A DNA stretch of 43,199 nt from a virus, in IMG/VR virus record IMGVR_UViG_3300032046_003483, positions 1 through 43,199 of that record; one strand, written 5' to 3'. The position numbers were made by a program, and so were the translations under genes. Below are positions 5,466 through 14,892 of this stretch, piece by piece (the stretch's first letter is position 1; each line of letters begins with the position of its first letter). The notes below the pieces were generated by a model, which was not told the DNA's origin, searched no databases, and saw only the letters and a program-made list of their open reading frames with translations.

Positions 5466-6505
5466 CAGAAGTCTCCTTTTACCGGGACGTAGAAGAACCG
5501 CCAGTCGGGCTGGAAGTGGGCTATCCCCTTCACGTCAGGGAAGATAGTGAGTATCAAGAAGCCGATGTCGGGTGAGAGTCCTTTCGCCCTCATATACTGC
5601 GTCTGCGTCTGGAAGCAGGGAAGCTGGAAACCAGCCACGCTGCGGTAAGACGGCAGTTCACAGGACACGTGATAGTGTCCTAACAGCAAGAGGTTGGGCT
5701 TTTCCCCGGCAGGGAACTGCTCGATAATCTTCTGCATCCGGTAGGATCGGGCGTATGCGTTGCCTTGGTCTCCGTGCATCAAATACACGAGTATCCGGCC
5801 AAAGGTCAGCCACGCTCCCGATATGCCGAGATGCTTTATGTCCTTCCGCCTGTCTGCTATGGCGGCCAGAACATCATATCCCTCTGACTTATAGAAGGAA
5901 TAGTCGTGTGAACCACCGATGATGTGAGTGGTGATTCCTTCCACTTTGGGGTAGTTCTCTACGGCGTATTCCACCATAGCGTCTGCCCCGTGAACGAACA
6001 TCTCGAACTGCTGTCCCCTGTAGAGGTGTCCGTTTCCCTCAACAAGGTCTCCCGCGTGGAGAACGTCCCTTATGCCTTCCGCCTTGAATATGGCGTAGGC
6101 TTCGTGCAGAAGCGTCCTCTGCTGGTGGACAGAACCCAAATGGGTGTCTGACACTATGCCCAGCTTGAAGGGCTTCAATGAACGAGGGAACTTGTATCGC
6201 AGGTTGATACCGACTTCCCTCTGGCTTGATATGAACCCTCTCCTTGAGAGTTCCTCCAACAGTTCCTGCGTGTTGGTCTTGGCGAGATCCATCGGGTCAA
6301 CCTCCTTTCTTTCCCGGTTTGTCCGGGATACTGTCTTGCTTATAAAAGAACTATCTTTATGTAAGTTGAGCATCCGTGCCCTCTGTTCTATAGACCGGAG
6401 AGTATGCCTCTCCAATTCGGGCATTGATGCCAAATCCCTATTAGTATTAGTAGAGTAATCCTCTTCTAATATTTTATCTTCCCTTTTTGTCCACTTGCTT
6501 GCCAT
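5465..6505 (-). CDS. Calcineurin-like metallophosphoesterase with N-terminal DNA-binding-like domain
   Basis: The five metallophosphoesterase motifs are in order: SDTH (119-122), HAGD (150-153), GSHD (198-201, usual form GNHD), HGD (244-246) and GHYH (276-279). These bind two metals and hydrolyse phosphate esters or phosphodiesters. Residues 1-50 (SKWTKREDKILEEDY... TLRSIEQRARMLNL) resemble a Myb/SANT-type helix-turn-helix, so the enzyme may be directed to DNA. Its start overlaps the DUF1599-like gene by 32 bases. The phage substrate is unknown; nucleotide or nucleic-acid processing is the usual assumption. Confidence 0.82.
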   Translation of the reverse strand: MASKWTKREDKILEEDYSTNTNRDLASMPELERHTLRSIEQRARMLNLHKDSSFISKTVSRTNRERKEVDPMDLAKTNTQELLEELSRRGFISSQREVGINLRYKFPRSLKPFKLGIVSDTHLGSVHQQRTLLHEAYAIFKAEGIRDVLHAGDLVEGNGHLYRGQQFEMFVHGADAMVEYAVENYPKVEGITTHIIGGSHDYSFYKSEGYDVLAAIADRRKDIKHLGISGAWLTFGRILVYLMHGDQGNAYARSYRMQKIIEQFPAGEKPNLLLLGHYHVSCELPSYRSVAGFQLPCFQTQTQYMRAKGLSPDIGFLILTIFPDVKGIAHFQPDWRFFYVPVKGDF

Positions 6506-6803
6506 TTTTTTCCTTTAATAAGCATATGGCTATCAAGGAATAAACAGCCAGATCTTTAAGGGTATCCTCAACGGTTTCCTCCTTAACCTCTGCATACCCC
6601 TTTGACATTAAATTTGATAAGCGAGCATATTTATCAGAGATACGGACGCAACAACCCACAAAGGGACTAACTCCCATTTGTTCGCACATCTTAAAGTTTC
6701 CGAGAGGATCTTTAACTGTGCGATAGTCCGCGTTCTTCCTATTGTGGAGATCTTCTATCTCCCGTAAGAGTTTATAAAAATAGGGATGACCCGTTTGTTT
6801 CAT
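6474..6803 (-). CDS. DUF1599/MazG-like protein, probable nucleotide-related
   Basis: 109 helical residues. The visible pattern is HNRKNADYR, DPLGNF, a VRISDKYARL helix, and E-x4-DTLKDLAVY, which fits the DUF1599 (nucleotide-modification-associated) or MazG-like fold in which Glu/Asp clusters bind magnesium and a nucleotide. Such phage proteins may clean up or modify the nucleotide pool. The ATG forms an ATGA overlap with the membrane micro-gene upstream. Confidence 0.6.
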   Translation of the reverse strand: MKQTGHPYFYKLLREIEDLHNRKNADYRTVKDPLGNFKMCEQMGVSPFVGCCVRISDKYARLSNLMSKGYAEVKEETVEDTLKDLAVYSLIAICLLKEKNGKQVDKKGR

Positions 6804-6907
6804 TTTTTTAATATGTATAAAAGAATAAAAGCGCTAAGAATATAAATAAGAATCACCATTGTGGTTCTTTGTGCAAAATACTTTGCGTTTATGTCTTTCT
6901 TTTTCAT
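6800..6907 (-). CDS. Single-span membrane micro-protein, 35 aa
   Basis: A Lys-rich start (MKKKDINAKY) is followed by one hydrophobic span (TMVILIYILSAFILLYIL) and ends KK. The ATGA overlap with the next gene supports it. It starts only about five bases after the predicted transcription start of the promoter at 6919-6948, so its mRNA would be almost leaderless; GGGG lies within the -10/start interval. Confidence 0.5.
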   Translation of the reverse strand: MKKKDINAKYFAQRTTMVILIYILSAFILLYILKK

Positions 6908-6918
6908 CTTATTACCCC

Positions 6919-6948
6919 ATTTTACCAATAAAGAAAGAGGGTTGTCAA
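6919..6948 (-). promoter_or_regulatory. Strong sigma70-type promoter
   Basis: The minus strand has TTGACA (6943-6948), an 18-base spacer and TAAAAT (6919-6924). The -35 is a perfect match and the -10 matches five of six bases. It would start transcription near 6912 and drive the genes from 6907 leftwards, including the phosphoesterase, the repeat genes and perhaps lysis. Confidence 0.65.
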
Positions 6949-6951
6949 GGG

Positions 6952-7131
6952 CTATTTTGATTTCACACGATAGGTTTTAAATACCCAGCCGATAATAGTT
7001 CCTATTGCTACCATCGCTGCACCAAACATTATTCCATCAACTCCTTTGAGTAAGGCGACAATTTCCAAGATAAGAACACCCAAAATTCCAAGTGCAGCTA
7101 CTTCTAATTCAGTATCTATGATTGGTTTCAT
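6952..7131 (-). CDS. Two-span small membrane protein, 59 aa, holin candidate
   Basis: Two hydrophobic spans (VAALGILGVLILEIVALL and GAAMVAIGTIIGWVF) are separated by KGVDGIMF, with a basic tail (KTYRVKSK). The ATG overlaps the stop of the 881-residue gene as ATGA. By shape this is a second holin candidate or a small virion membrane protein; it lies far from the lysozyme, so the 2841-3011 gene is the better holin. Confidence 0.55.
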   Translation of the reverse strand: MKPIIDTELEVAALGILGVLILEIVALLKGVDGIMFGAAMVAIGTIIGWVFKTYRVKSK

Positions 7132-9773
7132 TGTTCAAGTTCCAGTTTCATCCCTCCCTTCTTCCAATCCAGATCTTCTTTCTTCTCTTGTAGAGTCTCA
7201 AGAACACTCTGTTCTTCCTGCGTTTCCTCGTATTTAGAAGGGAATAACCATTTATGTGGATATGTAGCTAGGGGGCCGACTAGGCTAAGCATCTGACGCG
7301 CCCTACTTGGCGTAATTTTGCCTTCCCCTAAGCTTTTTGTTATAGCAGTAACAGCTTGAGTAGCTGAACCAAGAGCTGGCCCGATTAAAGACTCTGCCAG
7401 CCTGTCATATTTAGCACTCTGATATAGGTCAGTTAAGATACCAGCTCCACCTACCGACATTATATCTTCTAAGTATCTGTCTAAAAATTTTGTAGGTCGC
7501 TTCTCTTGGGTAATTAAACTACGGATATCGCGGGTAATTTCTCCCGTCATTGGAAATATTAAACCTAGAACCATTAGAGTACGAAACATCTTAGTCGGAT
7601 CTCCGGTAGCTATATCACGGGATATTTGGTTCTTAAGGAATAGGGTCTGGTTATAGGCAAAACTTTTAAATTGGAAAGCCAATCTTCCAAAGTCAGAGTT
7701 GTAGAAAGCTGGGAAATCTGCCGGTCTATATCTAAATTGGGTAAAGTTGGATACTTTCTGTCCTGCCCTTAATAGTTCTAATTCCGTCAGATAACCCCTA
7801 CTCATAGCTTCTTCGGCATTAATGCCCACTTCTGTAAGCCTTTGCTTTAACACTCGGCTATCCGGTTTCTTTAATAACATCTTAAAACTCTTTTGGGTAT
7901 ATGCGATACCGGCATTAGAAGCCACGATTCTATTAACTCTTTCTGTTAATTGAAAACCGCTATATTTAAGGAATAAACGAGCGAAGCGCTGTTCACCTCC
8001 AACTCCCAATTCAATGGTCTGTTGGATTACACTATCTATAGTAGCTCCTGATTTAACAGCGGTAGACCTACCCATTTTTGTAAAGACGGATGATATTCCT
8101 TTTGCGAAAGAAGGAAGGTCGGTAGCCAATAAGGTATTAACATTCTGTCCTAGGTTAATAATTTGAGTAAAGGCAAGTTTAGGAGTTTGGAGAGTACGGA
8201 TAATTAGAGAGGCACGCCCAAAGCCGGTAGTATGTTGTGCTTCTTTAGTCAAGATATTCACCAACTCGCCTACCTCTTTTGCCGTATCTTCTCCCATCTT
8301 TCTTCTTATAGTGCCTATCCGTGTAGCTATTTCTTCTCCACTTATTCCAAAAGTTTTAACCGTTTCCAGTCTATCTATAGAACCAAGAACCCATTTAGTT
8401 ATAGCTCTCTGAGGATTAGTGTCATAGAAAGGAAAATCAAACTCACGGGCATATTCTAAATGTCCGAACTTTGAGAAAAGGGATCTCTTAAAATACCTTA
8501 TGACTTTTCCCCACGCTTCATCTTTTGTCTTTGCTTGTCCCGTCTTAATCATATTGTCTACGAAAGTATTAGTTGCTGTTTTCCTTCCATTTAATTCAAC
8601 TATTTGAATCCAACCATCAAGAACTTTTCCCGCTTCTTCTGTATCTTTAAAACGGCCTATACGAACAGACCCTTCAAGTATTTCTTGCCTAATAGCTCCT
8701 TTCTTTAGAACCGCAGGCTGAAATACATCACGGGGATAATAATTTTCCTTGGGGGTAAAAGGGACTTTTTGTCCTTTTGCCAGACGAATCTGTAATTTAG
8801 TTTCCGAAGCTTCTTGTGCAAATCCCTTTCTTAATTTATCAATAAAGTCAAAAGATGTTTTTGCTTCGTTAGTAACAGCAGTCTTTGCCCGTCCCTCTAG
8901 TAAGTCAACAACATTATCGCTTTCTCTTTTTGTTAATTTATAAAAGCCGGTATCTTCAAGCGTATTTAAAACCTGACCGGTTCGTAAAAGTTTCTCTTCA
9001 TCTGCTAATAAGAATTTATTTATAATATCCTTGCCCTCCTGACCATAGTGGGTTTCCAAACGAGACCTTACACTAATCATAGTTTTTCCGATCGACGTCT
9101 CGCCTAATCTTTGTCCAGCTTGTGCAACTTTCTTTCCTACTCTTTTTAATATAAAACCCGCGCCTTTTCCCACCGCAGGGATAGCAAATTCAGCTCCTGC
9201 CCCTATTACTGCCCCAAGTCCGACAGAGGTTACGGCATTATTCCAATCCCACTCGTCTTGGCGCATAGCAGTCGCTCCGCCAAATGCTCCTCCGATAAGA
9301 ATACCTCGAGCAGCTTTCGCTAACCAAGGCAATCCTTTTAAACCCCTGATAATAGGTATCGGTGCTGCCAATAAAACAGTTTCTGCTATATCACCGGCAA
9401 CTTGACGAGCATTACGAGGAGGCATAACAACTGAAATTGTCGGTACTTCCTCTTTATCAAAGTTTTCATATTGAATACGCAAGGGATCACTAACGGGCAT
9501 CTTATCAAGAGAAGCACGCAAACGCTTTTCGGTAGCCAACATCGTTTCTTCCGACCGGACAGCTTCTCTATAAGCTGGAGTTAAACGAAAGCCAGCCATC
9601 GCTACCCCTTTCGGAGCTTCAATAATGGATTCAAAGATGGATTTGCCAACCCCTTTTATTTTTTCTCCTGTTGTTTTTTGTGGCTTGAACTCAATATCAA
9701 TAAGACCGGTATCTCCGTAGCCGGTAATTTCAGGCGCATAATTAAGTTCGAGCGCTTTGTCGAAATTAGCCAT
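7128..9773 (-). CDS. Large internal virion protein, probable DNA-ejection protein
   Basis: 881 residues, among the largest products here, placed after the connector and fibre genes where podoviruses keep ejection proteins. The N-terminal third has Gly/Ala-rich amphipathic stretches (ARGILIGGAFGGATAM, VGLGAVIGAGAEFAIPAVG) that could insert in membrane; the rest is long charged helices. A segment near residue 690 (FRYRPADFPAFYNSDFG, then FQFKSFAYNQ) resembles the LPD38-type domain seen in phage polyvalent or internal proteins. The role, forming a conduit for DNA entry, is inferred from position and composition. Confidence 0.6.
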   Translation of the reverse strand: MANFDKALELNYAPEITGYGDTGLIDIEFKPQKTTGEKIKGVGKSIFESIIEAPKGVAMAGFRLTPAYREAVRSEETMLATEKRLRASLDKMPVSDPLRIQYENFDKEEVPTISVVMPPRNARQVAGDIAETVLLAAPIPIIRGLKGLPWLAKAARGILIGGAFGGATAMRQDEWDWNNAVTSVGLGAVIGAGAEFAIPAVGKGAGFILKRVGKKVAQAGQRLGETSIGKTMISVRSRLETHYGQEGKDIINKFLLADEEKLLRTGQVLNTLEDTGFYKLTKRESDNVVDLLEGRAKTAVTNEAKTSFDFIDKLRKGFAQEASETKLQIRLAKGQKVPFTPKENYYPRDVFQPAVLKKGAIRQEILEGSVRIGRFKDTEEAGKVLDGWIQIVELNGRKTATNTFVDNMIKTGQAKTKDEAWGKVIRYFKRSLFSKFGHLEYAREFDFPFYDTNPQRAITKWVLGSIDRLETVKTFGISGEEIATRIGTIRRKMGEDTAKEVGELVNILTKEAQHTTGFGRASLIIRTLQTPKLAFTQIINLGQNVNTLLATDLPSFAKGISSVFTKMGRSTAVKSGATIDSVIQQTIELGVGGEQRFARLFLKYSGFQLTERVNRIVASNAGIAYTQKSFKMLLKKPDSRVLKQRLTEVGINAEEAMSRGYLTELELLRAGQKVSNFTQFRYRPADFPAFYNSDFGRLAFQFKSFAYNQTLFLKNQISRDIATGDPTKMFRTLMVLGLIFPMTGEITRDIRSLITQEKRPTKFLDRYLEDIMSVGGAGILTDLYQSAKYDRLAESLIGPALGSATQAVTAITKSLGEGKITPSRARQMLSLVGPLATYPHKWLFPSKYEETQEEQSVLETLQEKKEDLDWKKGGMKLELEQ

Positions 9774-9798
9774 AGTTTTTTAATCCTATTAGTTTTAA

Positions 9799-11529
9799 TT
9801 AAAAGATAGCTTCCATTGCTTCTTTAATCTCGTCATACCTGTCAGGGTATTTTGCCTGCAGTTCTTTGATAGCTTGTTTTTTATTCTTTCCTGCATTTAC
9901 TTCAGCTGCTTTCTTATTAAAGTCTTTGCGGTATTGTTCGGTATCACTTACATCCGGAGTCTTAACCTTTAGATTAGCCGGCAGTTTTGCTATTTCCCAA
10001 GAACCCATAAACGCTTCCGGCGGATAAGCAGCTTTAAATTCACTTTCATTTCCCTCATTAGCTATCCACGTTCTTAATGATTCCACATATGTCCCAGCAG
10101 ATATTAAACCGTCATCTCCTGTCCTACCTTGGATAAATGTGTCAACTAGATCCATTCTATCTGCAGAGGTAATCTTACCTTCTGTATCCTTAAATCCTTT
10201 TCCTATAGCTCCTAGATTTTCTCTGTAGAATTCAGCTCCAGATACTGGATCAGAAACCACCTTTGTAATATTGCCATAAGCATCTTCAAAGAACTTAATA
10301 TCAGCATCTTTCTCTTCCTGCGGTGCTTCATACATAAGGCGTAGAGCACCAGTACCTTTATCATATTCAAATATATTTCCACCAGAACTGACTGTTTGGT
10401 AGTCCGGCTGTTCCATCTTCTCTCTTTCCATTGTCTTCTCCATCTTGCCAGTGTAAGGATTCACCACATATCCCATTGCTTTTAATGCTTCGCTTTGGGC
10501 TTTTTGTTGGGCAGCGATTGCTGATTCTCTTCTCTTCTGTTCCTGTGTGGCAGCGTTAATAATTGCTCCAGCTAGAGCACGGCTTATTCCTGACATCTTT
10601 GATAGGGATTCTGCTGCCAGACCTTTTTCTGCTTCTGTCCTGATGCCGGAGAAAGTCATTCCCCTCTTTGCTAGGTTCTGTTGCAAAGTCTTTAGAGCTT
10701 CTGCTGCATTTCTTTCAATATCTGCCTTGCCTGCTGCTGCCGCTTCTTCTGATAATTCCAGACCCGGAGTTGTAAATTCTCCGGAGGTAATCTCATTTAT
10801 AATATCCGTAATATCAGTAGAATCCATCTGGACATTCTCGGTATCGGGGGTAAGTTTTGTTGTTGTATCCTCAATGGTAGGTATCTCTTTGGTTTCATCA
10901 GTAATAAGTTTTGGAGGAGTTATGCCTTGCTCTCTTAGATAAGTAGCTGCTGATTCAACAGAAGTTGTACCAGTAACGGGCATACCCGCATCCTTTGCCA
11001 TTTGTAAGGTCTGAACTTGAGGAGCAATTTGTGCTGTCTGTTGTGTCGCTTTCGCAACTCCTGCGGCTATCTCTTCAAAAGTGGACATCGCTTTCCATTG
11101 TTCTGCCGTTCCCCTCCATTCTCTTAGTTTTGTATCTAAACCCTGCGTTCGGTACAAGTCTTTAACCTGTAATTCTGTCATCCCCGGATGTGCTGTAAGA
11201 TAGGTCTGTCCTGCCCCTATAGCTGAAGTTGCTGGAGTTCCAACTGAAACAGGAGTATAAGGAATACCTGTCTGCTGCGAGGCTGCTGCTCCGAGAGTAT
11301 TGCCTTGAGTTATAAGTTGCTGGGTATATGCTGCAGAACCTAAACCCGAAGAAGGTGCAGCTGATACTGCTGCCGGAGCTGCTGCCGCTGGAGCTGCAGC
11401 TGAAGCCGCAACTGAACCTGACAACGCTTGTCCTGCTAATGCCGCCTGGCTTGAAGTAATCCCTCCTCTCGCGACTGATTGGGATATTGCTTGTGAAACT
11501 AATGCTTGTTGAGCCGCTGTTAATGCCAT
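9799..11529 (-). CDS. Internal virion protein candidate, Ala-rich
   Basis: 576 residues. The first ~110 residues are Ala/Ser/Gln-rich and of low complexity, the middle is Thr/Glu-rich, and residues ~270-370 form a long predicted helix (AAGKADIERNAAEALKTLQQ; QEQKRRESAIAAQQKAQSEA). The C-terminus is charged with YPDRYDEIKEAMEAIF. It sits 25 bases upstream of the 881-residue gene, as paired ejection proteins do. No named family could be assigned. Confidence 0.5.
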   Translation of the reverse strand: MALTAAQQALVSQAISQSVARGGITSSQAALAGQALSGSVAASAAAPAAAAPAAVSAAPSSGLGSAAYTQQLITQGNTLGAAASQQTGIPYTPVSVGTPATSAIGAGQTYLTAHPGMTELQVKDLYRTQGLDTKLREWRGTAEQWKAMSTFEEIAAGVAKATQQTAQIAPQVQTLQMAKDAGMPVTGTTSVESAATYLREQGITPPKLITDETKEIPTIEDTTTKLTPDTENVQMDSTDITDIINEITSGEFTTPGLELSEEAAAAGKADIERNAAEALKTLQQNLAKRGMTFSGIRTEAEKGLAAESLSKMSGISRALAGAIINAATQEQKRRESAIAAQQKAQSEALKAMGYVVNPYTGKMEKTMEREKMEQPDYQTVSSGGNIFEYDKGTGALRLMYEAPQEEKDADIKFFEDAYGNITKVVSDPVSGAEFYRENLGAIGKGFKDTEGKITSADRMDLVDTFIQGRTGDDGLISAGTYVESLRTWIANEGNESEFKAAYPPEAFMGSWEIAKLPANLKVKTPDVSDTEQYRKDFNKKAAEVNAGKNKKQAIKELQAKYPDRYDEIKEAMEAIF

Positions 11530-11542
11530 ATTGTTATTTAAT

Positions 11543-11743
11543 TTATTTTATAATTTGTTCCAAGTTAATTTCTGTTATTAATCCCAGTTTATTTGTAAAC
11601 CATTGGGATATTTTTGTTTTTAATTGCTCTTGTTGTATTAAAGTTAATTCATTATCAATTTCAAATATTACTTTATCTAATCCTGGAATATACAAATGTC
11701 CTGATGTATGTAAATTAAAACTAACTCTAAATATGTATGTCAT
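11543..11743 (-). CDS. Small hypothetical protein, 66 aa
   Basis: ATGA overlap with the Gly-rich fibre gene upstream. The sequence has beta strands at the start (TYIFRVSFNLH, HLYIPGLDKVIFEI) and a helical end (QQEQLKTKISQWFTNKLG). It could be a small chaperone or baseplate part for the fibre, but nothing specific is visible. Confidence 0.5.
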   Translation of the reverse strand: MTYIFRVSFNLHTSGHLYIPGLDKVIFEIDNELTLIQQEQLKTKISQWFTNKLGLITEINLEQIIK

Positions 11744-13428
11744 ACATTTAATTCAATTAATTTGCCAACAGTACCAATGACTCCATCGCTTCCTGTTGCT
11801 CCGTAATCTCCGTAATAATCCTGACCTCCAATTCCTCCAATCCCTTTAGCTCCTGCAGTAATATCGGTAGTCCCAGCTCCTGTTTTAGAAGCGTAAATAA
11901 GAATAATGATTCCCCCATTTCCACCGCCACCGCCTCCACCTCCACCTGACCCTCCGTGATTTCCTAATGAAGAATAATTCTCCCCAACTGTTCCATCAGC
12001 TCCTGCACCTCCTTTTGCTTCTATTGAACCATTATTTACCAGAGTTCTGGCAAAGATTTCTACTATTCCACCTCCTGAACCTGCACCTCCTCCGTTTCCT
12101 CCGTGTCCACCTCCATTGCCGTGTCCACCTCCTCCACCTCCACCAGCTGCAGCATTTGATTTTATTATATCGCCTGCTGGGAGACCGTCATAAAGCATAT
12201 AAGCAGCTACAGAATTTCTCGGATAATTATAAACTGTGCCAGTAACAGTTCCGCCTGCACCAGCTCCTCCTGCAGCATAAGCGCCAGCTCCTCCTGCACC
12301 ACCTGAACTTCCATTACTTCCTAATCCTTTAGCAAGTGAAGCTCCAGTAAAACCTATCTGACCAGTATAATTTCCCCAATGTTCACCTCCTGCACCTCCA
12401 TTTGCCCCTACTAATGCCCCATAAAGAGAACCTGATGCTAAGACATCTCCACCTGTTGTCCCTGAACCTGCAATTCCATTCCTCGCTATAGTTCCGTTAT
12501 TTGTTAGAGTTCCTTTTACAAATATTCTGAATCCTGAAGGATTAAGTGTCTTTCCTGAATTTATTGTTAAATTATTATAAAATTTATCTACTGTTAAATT
12601 TGTATCTACACTAATAGTTACATCACTATCAGAACCATCTCCGAATATATCTTGTTGCGCAAATAACGAACCTTTAATATATAAATCTGTTCCATCCCAA
12701 GTAACACTATTATCTAATGTTCCATCACCTATTGAAAATTTATAAGCACTAGTTGAATATCCGAGAAAGAATCCTGCTCCTGTATTATAAGCTGTTTGTC
12801 CTCCTCTTAAATAACCTGCAGAATCTACTATTAAAGTTCCTGTAGTAGTAGTAATGGCGGATAACGAGTTCACATTCATCTCGTTAGCCGTAATAATATT
12901 GGCTGCTATCATATCTGCACCACTGATATATGTACCGACTCCTCCTGCACCACCAAACACCTGATAGGTAGCGTCCTTGCCGGCAGCAGCATTATTCTGC
13001 GCTACCCCTATAATAATCTTTCCAACGCCCATAGCCGTAGTAGCTGTAGTAGTTACCTGTAAAGCAACTTTTGATTTATTAACATCAAAATAAATATATG
13101 TTAGGGCAGCCATATTGCCCGTATCTCCAGCACCTATCGCGAAAGCGGTTCCATCATTTAATGTTAAAGTACCCAAAGCCCAAGCTACAGTGTCCTGATC
13201 TGACGCAGAGAAAACCATTGTGTGCGTCCATCCTCGCAAGTTCCATTCCATCTTTGAAGCAGGGATGCTTCTCTCGGGTATCTGGTCAACCGTTACCGGT
13301 TGGGTATTAACACCACCTTGTATCGCTTCTGCGGTTGGATTTACTTCTCCCCTTGAATTCAAAAGAGAATCATCTGCGTTAAGATAATCATCATAACCCT
13401 CTTGGTCGTATGTTTTTATATCACTCAT
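11740..13428 (-). CDS. Tail fibre/adhesin with Gly-rich C-terminal domain
   Basis: 562 residues. The N-terminus (to ~180) contains RGWTHTMVFSASD... and TYIYFDVNKSKVAL, a pattern common in virion-attached fibre parts. A beta-rich segment follows (TLIVDSAGYLRGGQ, VTWDGTDLYIKGSLF). From about residue 350 the chain is dominated by Gly runs (GGAGGAGAYAAGGAGAGG, GGGGGGGHGNGGGHGGNGGG), as in phage adhesins built of polyglycine-type helices, where loops between Gly strands contact the receptor. It overlaps the hub gene by four bases. The host-contact role is inferred. Confidence 0.7.
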   Translation of the reverse strand: MSDIKTYDQEGYDDYLNADDSLLNSRGEVNPTAEAIQGGVNTQPVTVDQIPERSIPASKMEWNLRGWTHTMVFSASDQDTVAWALGTLTLNDGTAFAIGAGDTGNMAALTYIYFDVNKSKVALQVTTTATTAMGVGKIIIGVAQNNAAAGKDATYQVFGGAGGVGTYISGADMIAANIITANEMNVNSLSAITTTTGTLIVDSAGYLRGGQTAYNTGAGFFLGYSTSAYKFSIGDGTLDNSVTWDGTDLYIKGSLFAQQDIFGDGSDSDVTISVDTNLTVDKFYNNLTINSGKTLNPSGFRIFVKGTLTNNGTIARNGIAGSGTTGGDVLASGSLYGALVGANGGAGGEHWGNYTGQIGFTGASLAKGLGSNGSSGGAGGAGAYAAGGAGAGGTVTGTVYNYPRNSVAAYMLYDGLPAGDIIKSNAAAGGGGGGGHGNGGGHGGNGGGAGSGGGIVEIFARTLVNNGSIEAKGGAGADGTVGENYSSLGNHGGSGGGGGGGGGNGGIIILIYASKTGAGTTDITAGAKGIGGIGGQDYYGDYGATGSDGVIGTVGKLIELNV

Positions 13429-14867
13429 TTAGATATTACCCTCCTTGTTTCTTGTTCCCCTTTTACTTCAACCGAGAACCCTTCTATTTGCGATTGAGTT
13501 TGGGAGTTATCAGTTATAGAGAATTGTATTGTCTTTGCCCTGCCGCTTAATGCTCCTTCCGTAATGCGTTGCTTCAAATCCTTCCAAGGTTTCCAGTCTC
13601 CTCTGTCTATCCGATAATTAACCCTTGCTCCAGTTCCTTTCTGGGCAAGAAACCATAGGTTCTGTAATTGGGAAGTCTTTGGAAAATCAAACAGAGGATA
13701 TTCTTTTGTTATAATTCTACCATTAATGTTAGCAATTGTAGTTCCGTTATAATCAGCAGTTCCCGTTCCTTTGCGATATACATAACCATCATCATCCCCT
13801 AAGTAGATAGTATCATAAATCTCCGTAGTGCCAGTTGTTAATCTTCGAAAGCGCGCCATAGCCGTAATTGCAAAAGGATAAGTTTCAAAATGCCAACCCT
13901 TAATAGAGAGAGTATAAACTAGCATTACTTTTGAATAAGCCACACCACCTACGGTTACATCCCCAATATACAAACAGTAATGGTCATCATCAACTTCTGC
14001 GCGAGTGGAAGTCCAAGAAGTTACGGCATCTATAAACCCCTGCACTTTCTTTGATATTTTTAAAGGTTTTCCATAGCCGGTATAAGCATAGACTCCATAC
14101 TCATTAGCAAAGAAACAAATACCCTGTGTTTGCTTAACAGTTCTTCCTTCAGGTGTCCCAACCTCAATTAGTTTATCAGGTTCAACTTGTCCGAAAGTCC
14201 AATTATAAATTGCTTTTGTTTTGAAGATAAGCATTTTCGTACCGAACGGTTCTCCCCAAGTTATCTCATCATTATCATCAGGGTTAATATCAGCATAATC
14301 TGTAGTTGGAGCCCAAGTTATAGCTAAGGGCGTTCCAGAGGGTAAAGGAGACCAATAGATACGGGAAGGGTACGCGGTAGAAGAAGCGTCATTTAAAGCA
14401 TAGACCCTATCTTCCCATTGGCAAACATATTTTGGTTTTAAAGTAGCAAGGCAATTAGTTGTTCCCCAAGTAGATAGGTCAGCAGAAGAAGCCATTGCGG
14501 AGTTCCCTCCGTCCGTATGGAAAACATAATCTATAAAGGTGGCAAAATATCCCTGTGCTCCATCTGTTAAGCCAGTCGCCAGAGAATTAGCCCAAGCATT
14601 AGTTGTAATCTTTTTTATAAAAGTGCTGACCCTAACTAAGAGATTAGTATAGTCTGTTCCTATATTATCAGCAAAGAAATAGAGGCCAGTTATCGCCTTA
14701 TCATTAACCGTCTGTCCTATCAGGTTGGCAATCCCTGCTCTCTTTGTCAGAGAACCTAAGTTATCCATATGGTAATTCTGGACTAATTCGCACTCATTGT
14801 CAGCTATAAATAGAGGGGAAGTCTTTTGATTCATCCCTCCCGATAAATTATACTTGTCTATTTTCAT
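13425..14867 (-). CDS. P22-gp10-like hub/nozzle protein
   Basis: 480 residues with the opening typical of podovirus DNA-stabilisation or tail-hub proteins: LSGGMNQKTSPLFIADNECE, an NLGSLTKRAG segment at ~35-44, and many repeating beta blades (KYVCQWEDRVYAL, RIYWSPLPSGTP, TKMLIFKTKAIYNW, GVYAYTG, DTIYLGDDDGYVYRKG). This suggests a propeller-like ring below the portal and adaptor. It lies between the adaptor and the Gly-rich fibre genes, the order expected for a short tail assembled outward. Confidence 0.65.
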   Translation of the reverse strand: MKIDKYNLSGGMNQKTSPLFIADNECELVQNYHMDNLGSLTKRAGIANLIGQTVNDKAITGLYFFADNIGTDYTNLLVRVSTFIKKITTNAWANSLATGLTDGAQGYFATFIDYVFHTDGGNSAMASSADLSTWGTTNCLATLKPKYVCQWEDRVYALNDASSTAYPSRIYWSPLPSGTPLAITWAPTTDYADINPDDNDEITWGEPFGTKMLIFKTKAIYNWTFGQVEPDKLIEVGTPEGRTVKQTQGICFFANEYGVYAYTGYGKPLKISKKVQGFIDAVTSWTSTRAEVDDDHYCLYIGDVTVGGVAYSKVMLVYTLSIKGWHFETYPFAITAMARFRRLTTGTTEIYDTIYLGDDDGYVYRKGTGTADYNGTTIANINGRIITKEYPLFDFPKTSQLQNLWFLAQKGTGARVNYRIDRGDWKPWKDLKQRITEGALSGRAKTIQFSITDNSQTQSQIEGFSVEVKGEQETRRVISK

Positions 14868-14892
14868 ATATTAGTGGGCATCAATGCTCTTT

